NCBI GenBank assembly: GCA_903863315.1
Contig: CAIPBN010000237.1
Location: 1-30,041, forward strand
Direction of reading: 5' to 3'
Source of the DNA: an uncultured Verrucomicrobiota bacterium
GTDB lineage: Bacteria > Verrucomicrobiota > Verrucomicrobiia > Limisphaerales > SXTU01
DNA: 30,041 nt
How positions within the stretch are numbered: the first letter of the stretch is position 1; each line of letters begins with the position of its first letter. Shown piece after piece: positions 18,673 through 26,285 of the stretch. Under the pieces are notes generated by a model. It made no database searches and was not told where the DNA came from. It saw only the letters and a list, made by a program, of their open reading frames with translations. The position numbers were made by a program, and so were the translations under genes.

Positions 18673-20001
18673 TCAGTGCTTCGGCGGCTCGGCGGCGGCG
18701 ATGACTTCCTTTTTTTCCCAGAAGGCGAGGGCGAAAATGACCATGATGGTGGCGGCCATGAGGCAGGGGAACATCCAGAATTCCTTCCACTGGCCCATCG
18801 TGTCTTGCAGCACGGTGCCCGCGACTTGGGGTTTCTGGGCAGTGAACATTTTGCCGAACGACTCCCAGAAGGTGAAGCTCTCCGCCGGCGGCATGGCTTT
18901 GCCGAGCGCTTCCGCGCTCTTGACCGTGGCCCCGAATTTGCCGCCGGCCACTTGGTAGCCAAAATACATCCCGACACCCTGCGTGAAAAAGACGAGCATG
19001 GACTGGGCTTGGCCACGGACTTCAGCCGGGGCCTTCGTGTCCGTGTAGATGAAACCCGTGACGAAGAAGAAATCGTAGCACACGCCGTGGAGCACGACGC
19101 CGGAGAGGATCATCCAGAGCACCTGTTCCGGCGCGCCCATGGAGAACAGCGCGTAACGCACCACCCACGCGAGCATCCCCACTGCAATCATCCACTTGAC
19201 CCCAAGCCGGCGGAAGAAGAACGGCACCAGCAGCATGAAGAAGATTTCCGACATCTGCCCCAGCGTCATCGTGGAGCCGGCGGCCTTGAAGCCAATGTGC
19301 GTGAGATAGTTTGAGGTGAAGGCGTAGTAGTAGGCCAGCGGGATGCAGATGAGCGTGGAGCAGAGGATGAACACGAGGAACGGCACGTTCCCCAGCATCT
19401 TGAAGGCGTCCACCATGAGGAGGGCGTTGAGATTGATCGGCTTGCCGGCGGCGGGCGGCGGCGTCGCGGGTTGCAGGAAACAGACGACGCCGAGCACCAG
19501 CGAGGAAATCGCCGCCAGCGTGAAAATGTGCGTGCTCGCGGACCAGCCGAGTCCGCCCACGATGAGGCCAGCAACAATCCAGCCAATGGTGCCCCATACG
19601 CGCAGGGCGGGGAATTTGTTGCGGTCGTCAATGTTCGTGAATGCCACCGTGTTGCTCAGGCCGAGCGTGGGCATGTAGCAGAGCATGTAAGCGGTGAAGA
19701 GCCACACGAGAGACTTGCCATCGCCTTTGGCAATCAGCCCCGGGGCCATGAAGAGCAGCCCTCCGCCAATCAGATGCAGCACGCCCATCGCCTTCTCCGA
19801 GTTGAAGAACCGGTCGGCCACCAACCCCAGAAACAGCGGCGCGATGATGGCCGCGATAGGTGCACTCCCGTAGGCATCGCCGATGATCCCGGTCAGATTG
19901 TTTCCCGCCAGACATGCGCCCAGCGTCGCAAACCACGCGCCCCAAACAAAGAACTGGAGGAACATCATGACGGACAGGAGTATGCGGTTCTTGGAGCTCA
20001 T
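18673..20001 (-). CDS. MFS transporter, nucleoside:H+ symporter type (NupG/XapB-like)
   Basis: The 442-residue protein has 12 predicted membrane segments and the N-terminal FLQFFVWGAWFATLG pattern typical of the nucleoside:proton symporter branch of the major facilitator superfamily. It most likely imports nucleosides or related compounds across the inner membrane. ATG 20001 (MSSKNRILLSV) is preferred; upstream ATGs would add a non-hydrophobic tail of 45 residues reaching into the divergent promoter region. The fragment between helices 11 and 12 is longer than usual (about 50 residues around KSAEALGKAMPPAESF). It is transcribed away from cysI. Confidence 0.85.
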   Translation of the reverse strand: MSSKNRILLSVMMFLQFFVWGAWFATLGACLAGNNLTGIIGDAYGSAPIAAIIAPLFLGLVADRFFNSEKAMGVLHLIGGGLLFMAPGLIAKGDGKSLVWLFTAYMLCYMPTLGLSNTVAFTNIDDRNKFPALRVWGTIGWIVAGLIVGGLGWSASTHIFTLAAISSLVLGVVCFLQPATPPPAAGKPINLNALLMVDAFKMLGNVPFLVFILCSTLICIPLAYYYAFTSNYLTHIGFKAAGSTMTLGQMSEIFFMLLVPFFFRRLGVKWMIAVGMLAWVVRYALFSMGAPEQVLWMILSGVVLHGVCYDFFFVTGFIYTDTKAPAEVRGQAQSMLVFFTQGVGMYFGYQVAGGKFGATVKSAEALGKAMPPAESFTFWESFGKMFTAQKPQVAGTVLQDTMGQWKEFWMFPCLMAATIMVIFALAFWEKKEVIAAAEPPKH

Positions 20002-20099
20002 AGATTTTGGGGACGCTAGGGAAAGCCAAGGTGGGGGGCAAGCGTGGATTATGGGCTGCAACCTCCTACGCAGAGGTTGCCAACCAAGCAAAAAGCCGG

Positions 20100-20127
20100 T
20101 TGACTCATGGACAAGCTGGCTTAACAT
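20100..20127 (+). promoter_or_regulatory. Sigma-70-like promoter for cysI
   Basis: TTGACT (20100-20105, five of six matches to the -35 consensus) is followed after 16 bases by TAACAT (20122-20127, four of six to -10). Transcription would begin about 20 bases before the cysI start codon. Confidence 0.4.
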
Positions 20128-20138
20128 GACAAACATTA

Positions 20139-20152
20139 GTTAAACACTTAAC
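20139..20152. promoter_or_regulatory. GTTAA-N4-TTAAC palindrome at the cysI start
   Basis: Perfect 5-base arms at 20139-20143 and 20148-20152 lie at the predicted transcription start and four bases before the cysI ATG. The position would suit a repressor site that blocks transcription or translation initiation. Confidence 0.35.
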
Positions 20153-20155
20153 ATT

Positions 20156-21841
20156 ATGTCCGCCGCCCCTACTACTCCAGGTTCCGTCACCCACAACGAG
20201 GTCATCAAGACCGCCATCCCCACGCTCGCGGGCAACATCGCTGCCACCGTGGCCTCCGGCACTGACCAGTTTTCCGCCGATGACCAGCAGTTCATCAAGT
20301 TCCACGGCATCTACCAGCAGGACGACCGCGACGCGCGCAAGACCGGCAAGAAGTTCATCATGATGGTCCGCGGTCGCATCCCCGGCGGCCTTATGACCCC
20401 GGCGCAGTGGATTGCCTTCGACGACCTCGCCACGAACTACGCCAACAACACTCTCCGCATCACCACGCGGCAAAGCATCCAGTTCCACGGCATCGTCATG
20501 TCTGGCCTCGGCCCGCTGATAAAGAAAATCAACGACTGCCTCCTCTCCACGCTCGCGGCTTGCGGCGACGTGAACCGCAACGTCATGGCTTCGCCCGCGC
20601 CCGCGCAGGACAACGCCCGCGCCGCGATGGTCGCCGATGTGCATCGCGTGGTCGCCGCGCTCGCGCCGCAGACGAAGGCCTATCACGCCATCTGGATTGA
20701 CGGCGTGCAGCTCAACCTCGACGACCCGGCGAACAAGGATTTCGTGGACCCGCTCTACGGCAAGACCTACCTGCCGCGCAAATTCAAGACCGCCTTCGTC
20801 CTGCCGCCGGTGAACGACATGGACGTCTTCACCAACGACCTCGGCTTCATCGGCATTGTCGAGGGCGGGCAGCTCGTCGGCTACAACCTCACCGTCGGCG
20901 GCGGCATGGGCCGCAGCCACGGCAACGACGCCACTTACCCGCGCCTCGCCGACGTGCTGGGCTTCCTCACGCCTGCGCAAGTTGTGGATGTCGCCAAGGC
21001 CGTGCTCACCACGCATCGCGACTTCGGCGACCGCACCGACCGCAAACACGCGCGGCTCAAATACGTTCTCCAAGAGCGCGGTGTGGACTTTGTGCGGAAC
21101 GAAATCGAGCAGCGCGCCGGCTTCAAGCTCCAGCCCGCGCGCGCCTTCAAGTTCACCACCACCAGCGACAACTACGGCTGGCACCGGGCGATTGACGGCA
21201 CGAACTTCCTCACGCTCTTCGTCGAGTGCGGTCGCGTGAAAGACGTGGATGGCCGCCGCCAGAAAACCGCGTTGCGCCGCATCGCTGAGAAGTTCCCGAA
21301 CATCGAGTTCCGCCTCACCGGCAACCAAAACGTCATCCTCGCCAACGTCAGCGACGCCGACAAAGCCGGCATCAACACCGTCTTCGCCGAGCACGGCGTC
21401 CGCACGGAAAACCAAGCCAGCCTGCTCCACGGCAATTCGATGGCCTGCCCCGCGCTCCCGACGTGCGGCCTCGCGCTCGCGGAGAGCGAACGCGCCTTGC
21501 CCGGCCTCGTGGACCGCATCGAGAAGCTCTGCGGCGACCTCGGCCTCGGCGCGGAGGAGATTGTCATCCGCTCGACCGGCTGCCCGAACGGCTGCGCGCG
21601 GCCCTACATGGCGGAGATTGGTTTCGTGGGCAAAGCCCCCGGCCGCTACCAGCTCTGGCTCGGCGGCAACGCCAGCGGCACGCGGCTGAACAAGCTCTTC
21701 AAGGACGTGCTCAAGGAAGCCGAACTCGAAACCGAACTGCGCCCTCTCCTCGCGCGTTTTGCAACGGAGCGCACCGCTAGCGAACGCTTCGGCGACTGGT
21801 GTGACCGGGTGTTGCTCAAAGAAGCGGCCGCCGCGAATTGA
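20156..21841 (+). CDS. cysI: Assimilatory sulfite reductase hemoprotein subunit
   Basis: The enzyme reduces sulfite to sulfide with six electrons in the cytoplasm, using siroheme coupled to a 4Fe-4S cluster. The 561-residue length matches E. coli CysI (about 570). The four cluster/siroheme cysteines are present as C431-x5-C437 (ACPALPTC) and C476-x3-C480 (GCPNGC), within a few residues of the E. coli positions. N-terminal segments QQFIKFHGIYQQDDRD and RITTRQSIQFHGI carry siroheme/substrate-binding residues. No CysJ flavoprotein is nearby, so electrons may come from ferredoxin or from a reductase encoded elsewhere. It heads the cluster cysI-DUF2061-cysH-4HB-cysD. Confidence 0.95.
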   Translation: MSAAPTTPGSVTHNEVIKTAIPTLAGNIAATVASGTDQFSADDQQFIKFHGIYQQDDRDARKTGKKFIMMVRGRIPGGLMTPAQWIAFDDLATNYANNTLRITTRQSIQFHGIVMSGLGPLIKKINDCLLSTLAACGDVNRNVMASPAPAQDNARAAMVADVHRVVAALAPQTKAYHAIWIDGVQLNLDDPANKDFVDPLYGKTYLPRKFKTAFVLPPVNDMDVFTNDLGFIGIVEGGQLVGYNLTVGGGMGRSHGNDATYPRLADVLGFLTPAQVVDVAKAVLTTHRDFGDRTDRKHARLKYVLQERGVDFVRNEIEQRAGFKLQPARAFKFTTTSDNYGWHRAIDGTNFLTLFVECGRVKDVDGRRQKTALRRIAEKFPNIEFRLTGNQNVILANVSDADKAGINTVFAEHGVRTENQASLLHGNSMACPALPTCGLALAESERALPGLVDRIEKLCGDLGLGAEEIVIRSTGCPNGCARPYMAEIGFVGKAPGRYQLWLGGNASGTRLNKLFKDVLKEAELETELRPLLARFATERTASERFGDWCDRVLLKEAAAAN

Positions 21842-21880
21842 GCTTCGGTTCGACTGTAGTTTGCTCGGACCCCTCATTGC

Positions 21881-22111
21881 ATGGCCGAAGAAAAGCACTA
21901 CCGCAGCCTCGTCAAAGCCATCTCTTGGCGTGTCACTGGGACGTGTGACACCGTCCTGATTTCATGGCTTATCACCGGGCAAATCAAGGCCGCGCTTGGG
22001 ATCGGCTTTGTCGAGCTGTTTACCAAGATTGCCCTCTACTACGTCCACGAGCGCATCTGGAACAAGCTCGACTTCGGCCGCGTGAAGACCAAGGACGACT
22101 TCGACATTTAA
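21881..22111 (+). CDS. DUF2061 small membrane protein
   Basis: The 76-residue protein matches the DUF2061 family: EKHYRSLVKAISWRVTGTCDT, then two hydrophobic segments (about 22-33 and 40-56) and a YYVHERIWNKLDFGR tail. Family members often sit in assimilatory sulfur gene clusters next to cysH, cysI or cysDN, as here, but their function is unknown. It lies 39 bases after cysI and 19 bases before cysH, so it is co-transcribed with them. Confidence 0.9.
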   Translation: MAEEKHYRSLVKAISWRVTGTCDTVLISWLITGQIKAALGIGFVELFTKIALYYVHERIWNKLDFGRVKTKDDFDI

Positions 22112-22130
22112 CCTGTCAACATTGCCTAAA

Positions 22131-22817
22131 ATGACTCCTGAACAAATCACCCAAGCCAACGCAGACTTGCGCGGCAAGCCAGCCCTCGACGTCGTCAAGT
22201 GGGCCATCGCCCAAGCCGGCGGCCGCGCCATCGTCTCGACGAACTTCCGCCCCTACGAAGCCGTCATTCTTCACCTCGTCACGCAGGTGCAGCCGGACAT
22301 TCCCGTGCTCTGGGTGGACCACGGCTACAATCGCCCCGCCACTTACGCCCACGCCGAGCAGGTCAAAAAGCTTCTCAAGCTGAACATCAAGGCTTACATC
22401 CCGCGGATGACCGCCGCGCATTACGACGCTGCATTTGGCGGCATGCCCGAGCCCACGCCCGAGAACGAGGAGCGCATCAAAGCCTTCAGCACCGTGATGA
22501 AACTGGAGCCCTTCCAGCGCGGCATGAAGGAACTTGCCCCCACCGTCTGGCTCACCGCGCTGCGCAAAGTCCAAAACCCCAATCGCGCCGGCCTCGACAT
22601 CGTTTCCCCTGACGGCAATTTCAACTCGCTCAAAGTCAGCCCCGTCTTCCACTGGTCAGACGCCGAGATGGAAGCCTACCTGAAGCAGCACAACCTACCG
22701 AACGAGTGGGACTACTTCGACCCCGCGAAGGCGGATGAGAAGCGCGAGTGCGGTCTGCACGCGAGCTGGGGAGGGAAGGCGGTCGGGAAAGCCGAGGGGA
22801 TGGGGTCTGGCGTCTAG
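22131..22817 (+). CDS. cysH: Phosphoadenylyl-sulfate (PAPS) reductase CysH
   Basis: The cytoplasmic enzyme reduces adenylylated sulfate to sulfite with thioredoxin. The PP-loop-type nucleotide site (AIVSTNFRPYEAVILH), the VDHGYNRPATYAHAE segment and the catalytic ECGLH near the C-terminus are present. The paired cysteines that bind 4Fe-4S in APS reductases are missing, which points to PAPS as substrate and so requires an APS kinase elsewhere. ATG 22131 is chosen over TTG 22122. In E. coli the protein ends two residues after ECGLH; here about 18 more residues follow (ASWGGKAVGKAEGMGSGV), the last of them encoded by the inverted repeat of 4HB unit 2. Confidence 0.93.
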   Translation: MTPEQITQANADLRGKPALDVVKWAIAQAGGRAIVSTNFRPYEAVILHLVTQVQPDIPVLWVDHGYNRPATYAHAEQVKKLLKLNIKAYIPRMTAAHYDAAFGGMPEPTPENEERIKAFSTVMKLEPFQRGMKELAPTVWLTALRKVQNPNRAGLDIVSPDGNFNSLKVSPVFHWSDAEMEAYLKQHNLPNEWDYFDPAKADEKRECGLHASWGGKAVGKAEGMGSGV

Positions 22818-22880
22818 CGGATGGGGAAAGCCCATCGAACGCACAACCCCAGACCCCAGATTCCAGACCCAAGACGCTAT
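22794..22880. repeat. Upstream hairpin of unit 2
   Basis: The first arm (22794-22826, with GATGGGGTCTGGCGTCTAGC) is followed by an opposing imperfect arm at about 22848-22880 containing CCCCAGACCCCAGATTCCAG. GGGGTCTGG and CCAGACCCC can pair. The cysH stop (22815-22817) lies inside the first arm. Confidence 0.6.
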
Positions 22881-22886
22881 ACACAC

Positions 22887-23249
22887 ATGGGCGAGCCCTT
22901 TGAAAACTCGGAAGCGTGGAAATCAGCGCGCGGGCTGACGAATCGTGTCTATTCGCTCTGTCAGCGAGCACCGCTGTCGAAGGACTTCGGGCTGCGCGAC
23001 CAACTTCAGCGGGCGGCGGTTTCCGTGATGAACAACCTCGCCGAAGGCTGGGAAAGCCTTAACCCCGGTGAGAAGCGCCAAGCTTACAACTACGCCCGCC
23101 GTTCTTGCGGCGAAGTCCGCTCCATGTCCTACGTCCTCCTCGACAACAAGTTTATCAGTGCGGCAGAACAGCAGGATCTGCTCGCCGAGTGTGTTCACAC
23201 AGGCAAACTCATTACAGGCCTCATCCGAGCCCTAGGCGACCGAACCTAA
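22887..23249 (+). CDS. Four-helix-bundle protein (second, divergent copy)
   Basis: The 120-residue protein starts at ATG 22887 (MGEPFENSEAWKSARGL); an ATG 66 bases upstream would translate the repeat and is rejected. Family features are the N-terminal AWKSARGLTNRVYSL, the NNLAEGWES motif (about 46-54) and helical remainder. It differs strongly from the copy at 2628-3014 and belongs to another subgroup, so it did not arise by recent duplication within the cluster. Function is unknown. Its placement between cysH and cysD, flanked by inverted repeats, suggests that it belongs to an inserted unit rather than to sulfur metabolism. Confidence 0.88.
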   Translation: MGEPFENSEAWKSARGLTNRVYSLCQRAPLSKDFGLRDQLQRAAVSVMNNLAEGWESLNPGEKRQAYNYARRSCGEVRSMSYVLLDNKFISAAEQQDLLAECVHTGKLITGLIRALGDRT

Positions 23250-23250
23250 G

Positions 23251-23283
23251 CCCCATCCGCCAGACGCCAGCACCCATCCCCTC
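23251..23283. repeat. Downstream arm of unit 2
   Basis: The reverse complement of this stretch matches 22794-22826 at about 30 of 34 positions. It begins one base after the 4HB stop and ends just before the cysD start, so it also occupies the cysD ribosome-binding region. Confidence 0.75.
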
Positions 23284-23285
23284 CT

Positions 23286-24224
23286 ATGTCTTCTTACCAC
23301 CTGGACCATCTCCAATTCCTCGAAACCGAAGCCATCCACATCATGCGCGAGGTCGCCGCCGAGTTCGAGCGGCCCGCGATTCTCTTCTCCGGCGGCAAGG
23401 ACTCCATCTGCATCCTGCGCCTTGCCGAGAAGGCCTTTCGCCCATCGGACATCCCGATGCCCTTCCTCAACGTCGAGACCGGCCACGAGTTCCCCGAGCT
23501 GATTGAGTTCCGCGACCGCCGCGCCAAGCAGCTCGGCGCGAAGCTCATCGTGCGCACCGTGGACGAAGCCTTCGCCAAAGGCCTTGCCACACCCACGCCC
23601 GGCCAGATCAGCCGCAACCAGCTCCAGATCCCCGTGCTGCTCGGCGCGATTGAGGAGTTCCGCTTCGACTGCTGCATCGGCGGCGCGCGGCGCGACGAGG
23701 AGAAAGCTCGCGCCAAGGAACGCTTCTTTAGCTTCCGCGACGCCTTCGGCCAGTGGGACCCGAAAAACCAGCGTCCTGAAATCTGGAACCTCTACAACGC
23801 CCGCCTCAACCCCGGCGAAAACATGCGCGTCTTCCCGCTCTCGAACTGGACCGAGATGGACGTTTGGGAATACATCCAGCGCGAGAAGCTCGAAGTGCCG
23901 AATATCTATTTCAGTCATGAGCGCGAATGCTTCCGGCGCGGAGGTCAGTGGCTCCCCGTCCCGCCCGCACACACCGACACCACCAAGCCCGACCCCTACG
24001 CCGGCGCGCGTCCGACCGCGAAAGAGCCCGTGAAGAAAATGGTCTGCCGCGTCCGCACCATCGCGGACATGATCAGCACCGGCATGATCGACAGCCCCGC
24101 CAGCACCGTGGACGACATCATCCGCGAAGTCGCCGCCGCGCGCGTCACCGAGCGCGGCACCCGCGCCGACGACAAGGCCAGCGAAGCCGCGATGGAAGAC
24201 CGGAAGAAGGCCGGTTACTTCTGA
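23286..24224 (+). CDS. cysD: Sulfate adenylyltransferase subunit 2 (CysD)
   Basis: CysD is the catalytic subunit that joins sulfate and ATP to make APS, the first step of sulfate activation. The PP-loop SGGKDS is at 35-40, followed by the family segments FLNVETGHEFPE, CCIGGARRDEEKARAKE, FPLSNWTEMDVWEYI and the C-terminal EDRKKAGYF. Length 312 is close to E. coli CysD (302). It normally works with the GTPase CysN, usually the next gene. Here the next gene encodes an exported protein, so CysN must be elsewhere or replaced. Confidence 0.95.
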   Translation: MSSYHLDHLQFLETEAIHIMREVAAEFERPAILFSGGKDSICILRLAEKAFRPSDIPMPFLNVETGHEFPELIEFRDRRAKQLGAKLIVRTVDEAFAKGLATPTPGQISRNQLQIPVLLGAIEEFRFDCCIGGARRDEEKARAKERFFSFRDAFGQWDPKNQRPEIWNLYNARLNPGENMRVFPLSNWTEMDVWEYIQREKLEVPNIYFSHERECFRRGGQWLPVPPAHTDTTKPDPYAGARPTAKEPVKKMVCRVRTIADMISTGMIDSPASTVDDIIREVAAARVTERGTRADDKASEAAMEDRKKAGYF

Positions 24225-24275
24225 GCTTTTGCCGCACCATCTGTTTCCCAACCACACTCAAACAACCCAGTGCAC

Positions 24276-24989
24276 ATGAACATCAGCCTCGCACTCGTCT
24301 TCGCCACCGCCCTCACCGCGTTCGCTGCCGAACCCGCCGGCTACTACAGCCGCACCATTTTCGCCGATGACTTCTCCGGCAACGGCTTTGGGCCGCGCTG
24401 GGGCCATTACAAGAGCAGCAGCGTCGTGAAGGACGGCGTGCTCATCGGCATCACTGCGCCGACCTCTGACCACTCCGCCGTGGACAACATCAAATTCCCC
24501 GGCGAGCGCGACCTCGAGGTGTCCGTGAAGTTCCGCTTCGTCAGCGACAAGGCCAAGAGCTTCAACGTGTGGTTCGACGACAAGGATTACAAAGGCTCGC
24601 ACGCCGGCCACATCTGCCAGGCCAGCATCAGTCCCACGGGCGTGAACCTCTCCGACGCCAAGACCGGCGGCTTCGACCTCACCGGCGGCCTCTACGACCG
24701 GAAGAAAGCCAACCAGCTCACCGACGCCGACAAGAAGCTGCTCGCGTCGAAGGCCAAGCGCATCCCCACGACAGTGAGCCTCCAGGACTGGCACACGTTG
24801 GTCGTGCGGACCAAAGGCGCGGAGTTGAGCGTGCTGATTGATGGCAAACCCGTCGGCAGCTTCGAGTCCGACGGCATCAGCCACGCCACCAAATCACTCG
24901 TCAGCCTCACGACCAACCCGGTGGATGTTCACTACGACGACTTCAGCCTCAAGGGCACCGGGGCTGCGCCGGTGGCTGCGAAGAAATAG
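24276..24989 (+). CDS. Exported concanavalin/LamG-fold protein (DUF1080-like)
   Basis: ATG 24276 gives a clean signal peptide (MNISLALVFATALTAFA, cut before AEPA); GTG 24270 is the alternative. The mature protein of about 220 residues has the beta-sandwich pattern of the DUF1080/LamG group: FADDFSGNGFGPRW, DLEVSVKFRF, WHTLVVRTKGAELSVLIDGKPVGSFES and VHYDDFSLKG. Such proteins bind or act on sugars or are surface decorations. No catalytic residues can be assigned. It follows cysD by about 50 bases and may begin a separate exported-protein operon. Confidence 0.75.
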   Translation: MNISLALVFATALTAFAAEPAGYYSRTIFADDFSGNGFGPRWGHYKSSSVVKDGVLIGITAPTSDHSAVDNIKFPGERDLEVSVKFRFVSDKAKSFNVWFDDKDYKGSHAGHICQASISPTGVNLSDAKTGGFDLTGGLYDRKKANQLTDADKKLLASKAKRIPTTVSLQDWHTLVVRTKGAELSVLIDGKPVGSFESDGISHATKSLVSLTTNPVDVHYDDFSLKGTGAAPVAAKK

Positions 24990-25016
24990 GCGCGTCGGGC
25001 AATCATTCTCCCGCCA

Positions 25017-26285
25017 ATGAAAGTGCCCATCTTGTTAAGTGCTGCCCTGGCGCTGGCCAGTATCGGCCAAACCATGGGTGCGGCGCCTTCTTCGGACCCC
25101 ATCACCGCCGTCGCCAGCACGCCCGGCCTCGTCGCCTTCTGGGACTTTGTGAAGCGCGAGCCGGAGGGCGCGAAACGCTTCATCGCCCATGTGCCTGCCG
25201 GAGCGAAGACCGACTACCCGCTCGATGCTGCGAACTACATCCGCGACTACTGGGGTGCCGGACGCGAGGCGACGTATGCGGATTTCCCGTTGCTGGGTCG
25301 CGGGCCGTTCGGCAACGCCATCCGCATCGTGAAGGAAACCGACGCCGACTTCCGCCCCTTCCTCTTCGTGCCGCGTGCGCGTCTGCACGATACGCCGCTC
25401 GACATCAAAGGCGCGGGCAAGTCGGTCACGGTGGTCGTGTGGGCCATCCGCGAGAGCGGGAACCACGCGTTTGCGGGCATCTGGCATGAAGGCACGGACT
25501 TGAAGCAGAAGGAGACTGCGGGCATCGCCAAAGTGGAGCGCGGCCAGCGGCAATACGCGCTGTTTGCCGGGCTAAACAAGCTGGGCGCGGCCTGTGGCCA
25601 TGTGTCGGAAAACGGCGCGAGTTCCTTTCTCAACCGATACGCCCTGCACAAATGCAACTCCGCCGCGCAATCGCCTGAAGTCCCCGCCGATTCACCCGCC
25701 GCCGTGCTCGACAAGGCTTGGCAGTGCTTCGCGATGACCTTTGACCACGAGCGCGACGAGCTCACCGGCTGGCTCAACGGCGTCTCCGGCGACCGCTGGC
25801 TCGACCACCCCAAGGCCGACAACCTCATCAAATCCGCCTACAACGCCTACATGCAGGGCCACTTCGCCAAGCTCCCCGGCCGGCAGGCGGGCGAGGACGC
25901 GACCTTCCCGAAGGACCAATACTACAACCCGCCCGAAGGCGAGCCTCTGAGCGTGAAAGTGCTGCGCGAAGCTGGCGAAGAGCGCGTCGAGCTGCGCGAG
26001 CATCGCTACACAAAAATCGAAGTCACCCTGCGTGGCGGCAAAGAAGTCGCCCGCGACCTCGTCGGCTTGCGCCTGAATCCGTGGTGGTATCCGCACGACC
26101 TCTACACGCCGAAGGATGCGCAAAGCGGCGGCCCCTTCACCATCGGCCGCGTCATCCACAGCTCGCGCAGCGTGGGCTTCACCGGCTGGATCGGCGGCGT
26201 GGCCGTGTTTGATCTGGCGTTGGATGCGCGTGAACTCACGAAGCTCACGTCACTCTCCAAAGCCCCGGTTTCTCTCTCGCGATGA
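25017..26285 (+). CDS. Exported LamG-like protein of unknown function
   Basis: The 422-residue protein has a signal peptide (MKVPILLSAALALASIGQTMGA). It has the look of a laminin-G/concanavalin-like fold: LVAFWDF near the start, KSVTVVVWAIRES in the middle, FDHERDELTGWLNGV and FTGWIGGVAVFDLALDARELTKL at the end. The final motif is the usual LamG closing strand. No enzyme motif is recognised. It is coupled to the next gene through an ATGA overlap (26282-26285) and probably works at the cell surface or in the periplasm with its neighbours. Confidence 0.75.
   Translation: MKVPILLSAALALASIGQTMGAAPSSDPITAVASTPGLVAFWDFVKREPEGAKRFIAHVPAGAKTDYPLDAANYIRDYWGAGREATYADFPLLGRGPFGNAIRIVKETDADFRPFLFVPRARLHDTPLDIKGAGKSVTVVVWAIRESGNHAFAGIWHEGTDLKQKETAGIAKVERGQRQYALFAGLNKLGAACGHVSENGASSFLNRYALHKCNSAAQSPEVPADSPAAVLDKAWQCFAMTFDHERDELTGWLNGVSGDRWLDHPKADNLIKSAYNAYMQGHFAKLPGRQAGEDATFPKDQYYNPPEGEPLSVKVLREAGEERVELREHRYTKIEVTLRGGKEVARDLVGLRLNPWWYPHDLYTPKDAQSGGPFTIGRVIHSSRSVGFTGWIGGVAVFDLALDARELTKLTSLSKAPVSLSR

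Larger units (their letters stand above)
20002..20155. promoter_or_regulatory. Divergent promoter region between the MFS gene and cysI
   Basis: The 154-base region contains a perfect 8-base hairpin, GCAACCTC (20058-20065) with GAGGTTGC (20073-20080), partly overlapping a second palindrome GGTTG-C-CAACC. It also holds a promoter-like pair for cysI and a GTTAA/TTAAC palindrome just before the cysI start, and is notably more AT-rich near cysI than its surroundings. Control by sulfur availability is plausible but not shown. Confidence 0.5.
22794..23283 (+). mobile_element. Candidate 4HB-encoding mini-element 2 (between cysH and cysD)
   Basis: This 490 bp unit is bounded by inverted arms at 22794-22826 and 23251-23283 that match at about 30 of 34 bases. 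A further imperfect arm (about 22848-22880, rich in CCAGACCC) pairs with the first arm, so the unit again starts with a hairpin, then the 4HB gene, then a single arm. This is the same architecture as unit 1, although the repeat sequences are unrelated. No transposase is present. The unit lies exactly between cysH and cysD and forms the end of the cysH reading frame. Confidence 0.55.

Noticed and set aside
22821..22886. Upstream in-frame ATG for the second 4HB gene
   Set aside because: The added 22 residues would be encoded by the imperfect repeat and have no counterpart in the family; ATG 22887 gives the normal N-terminus.
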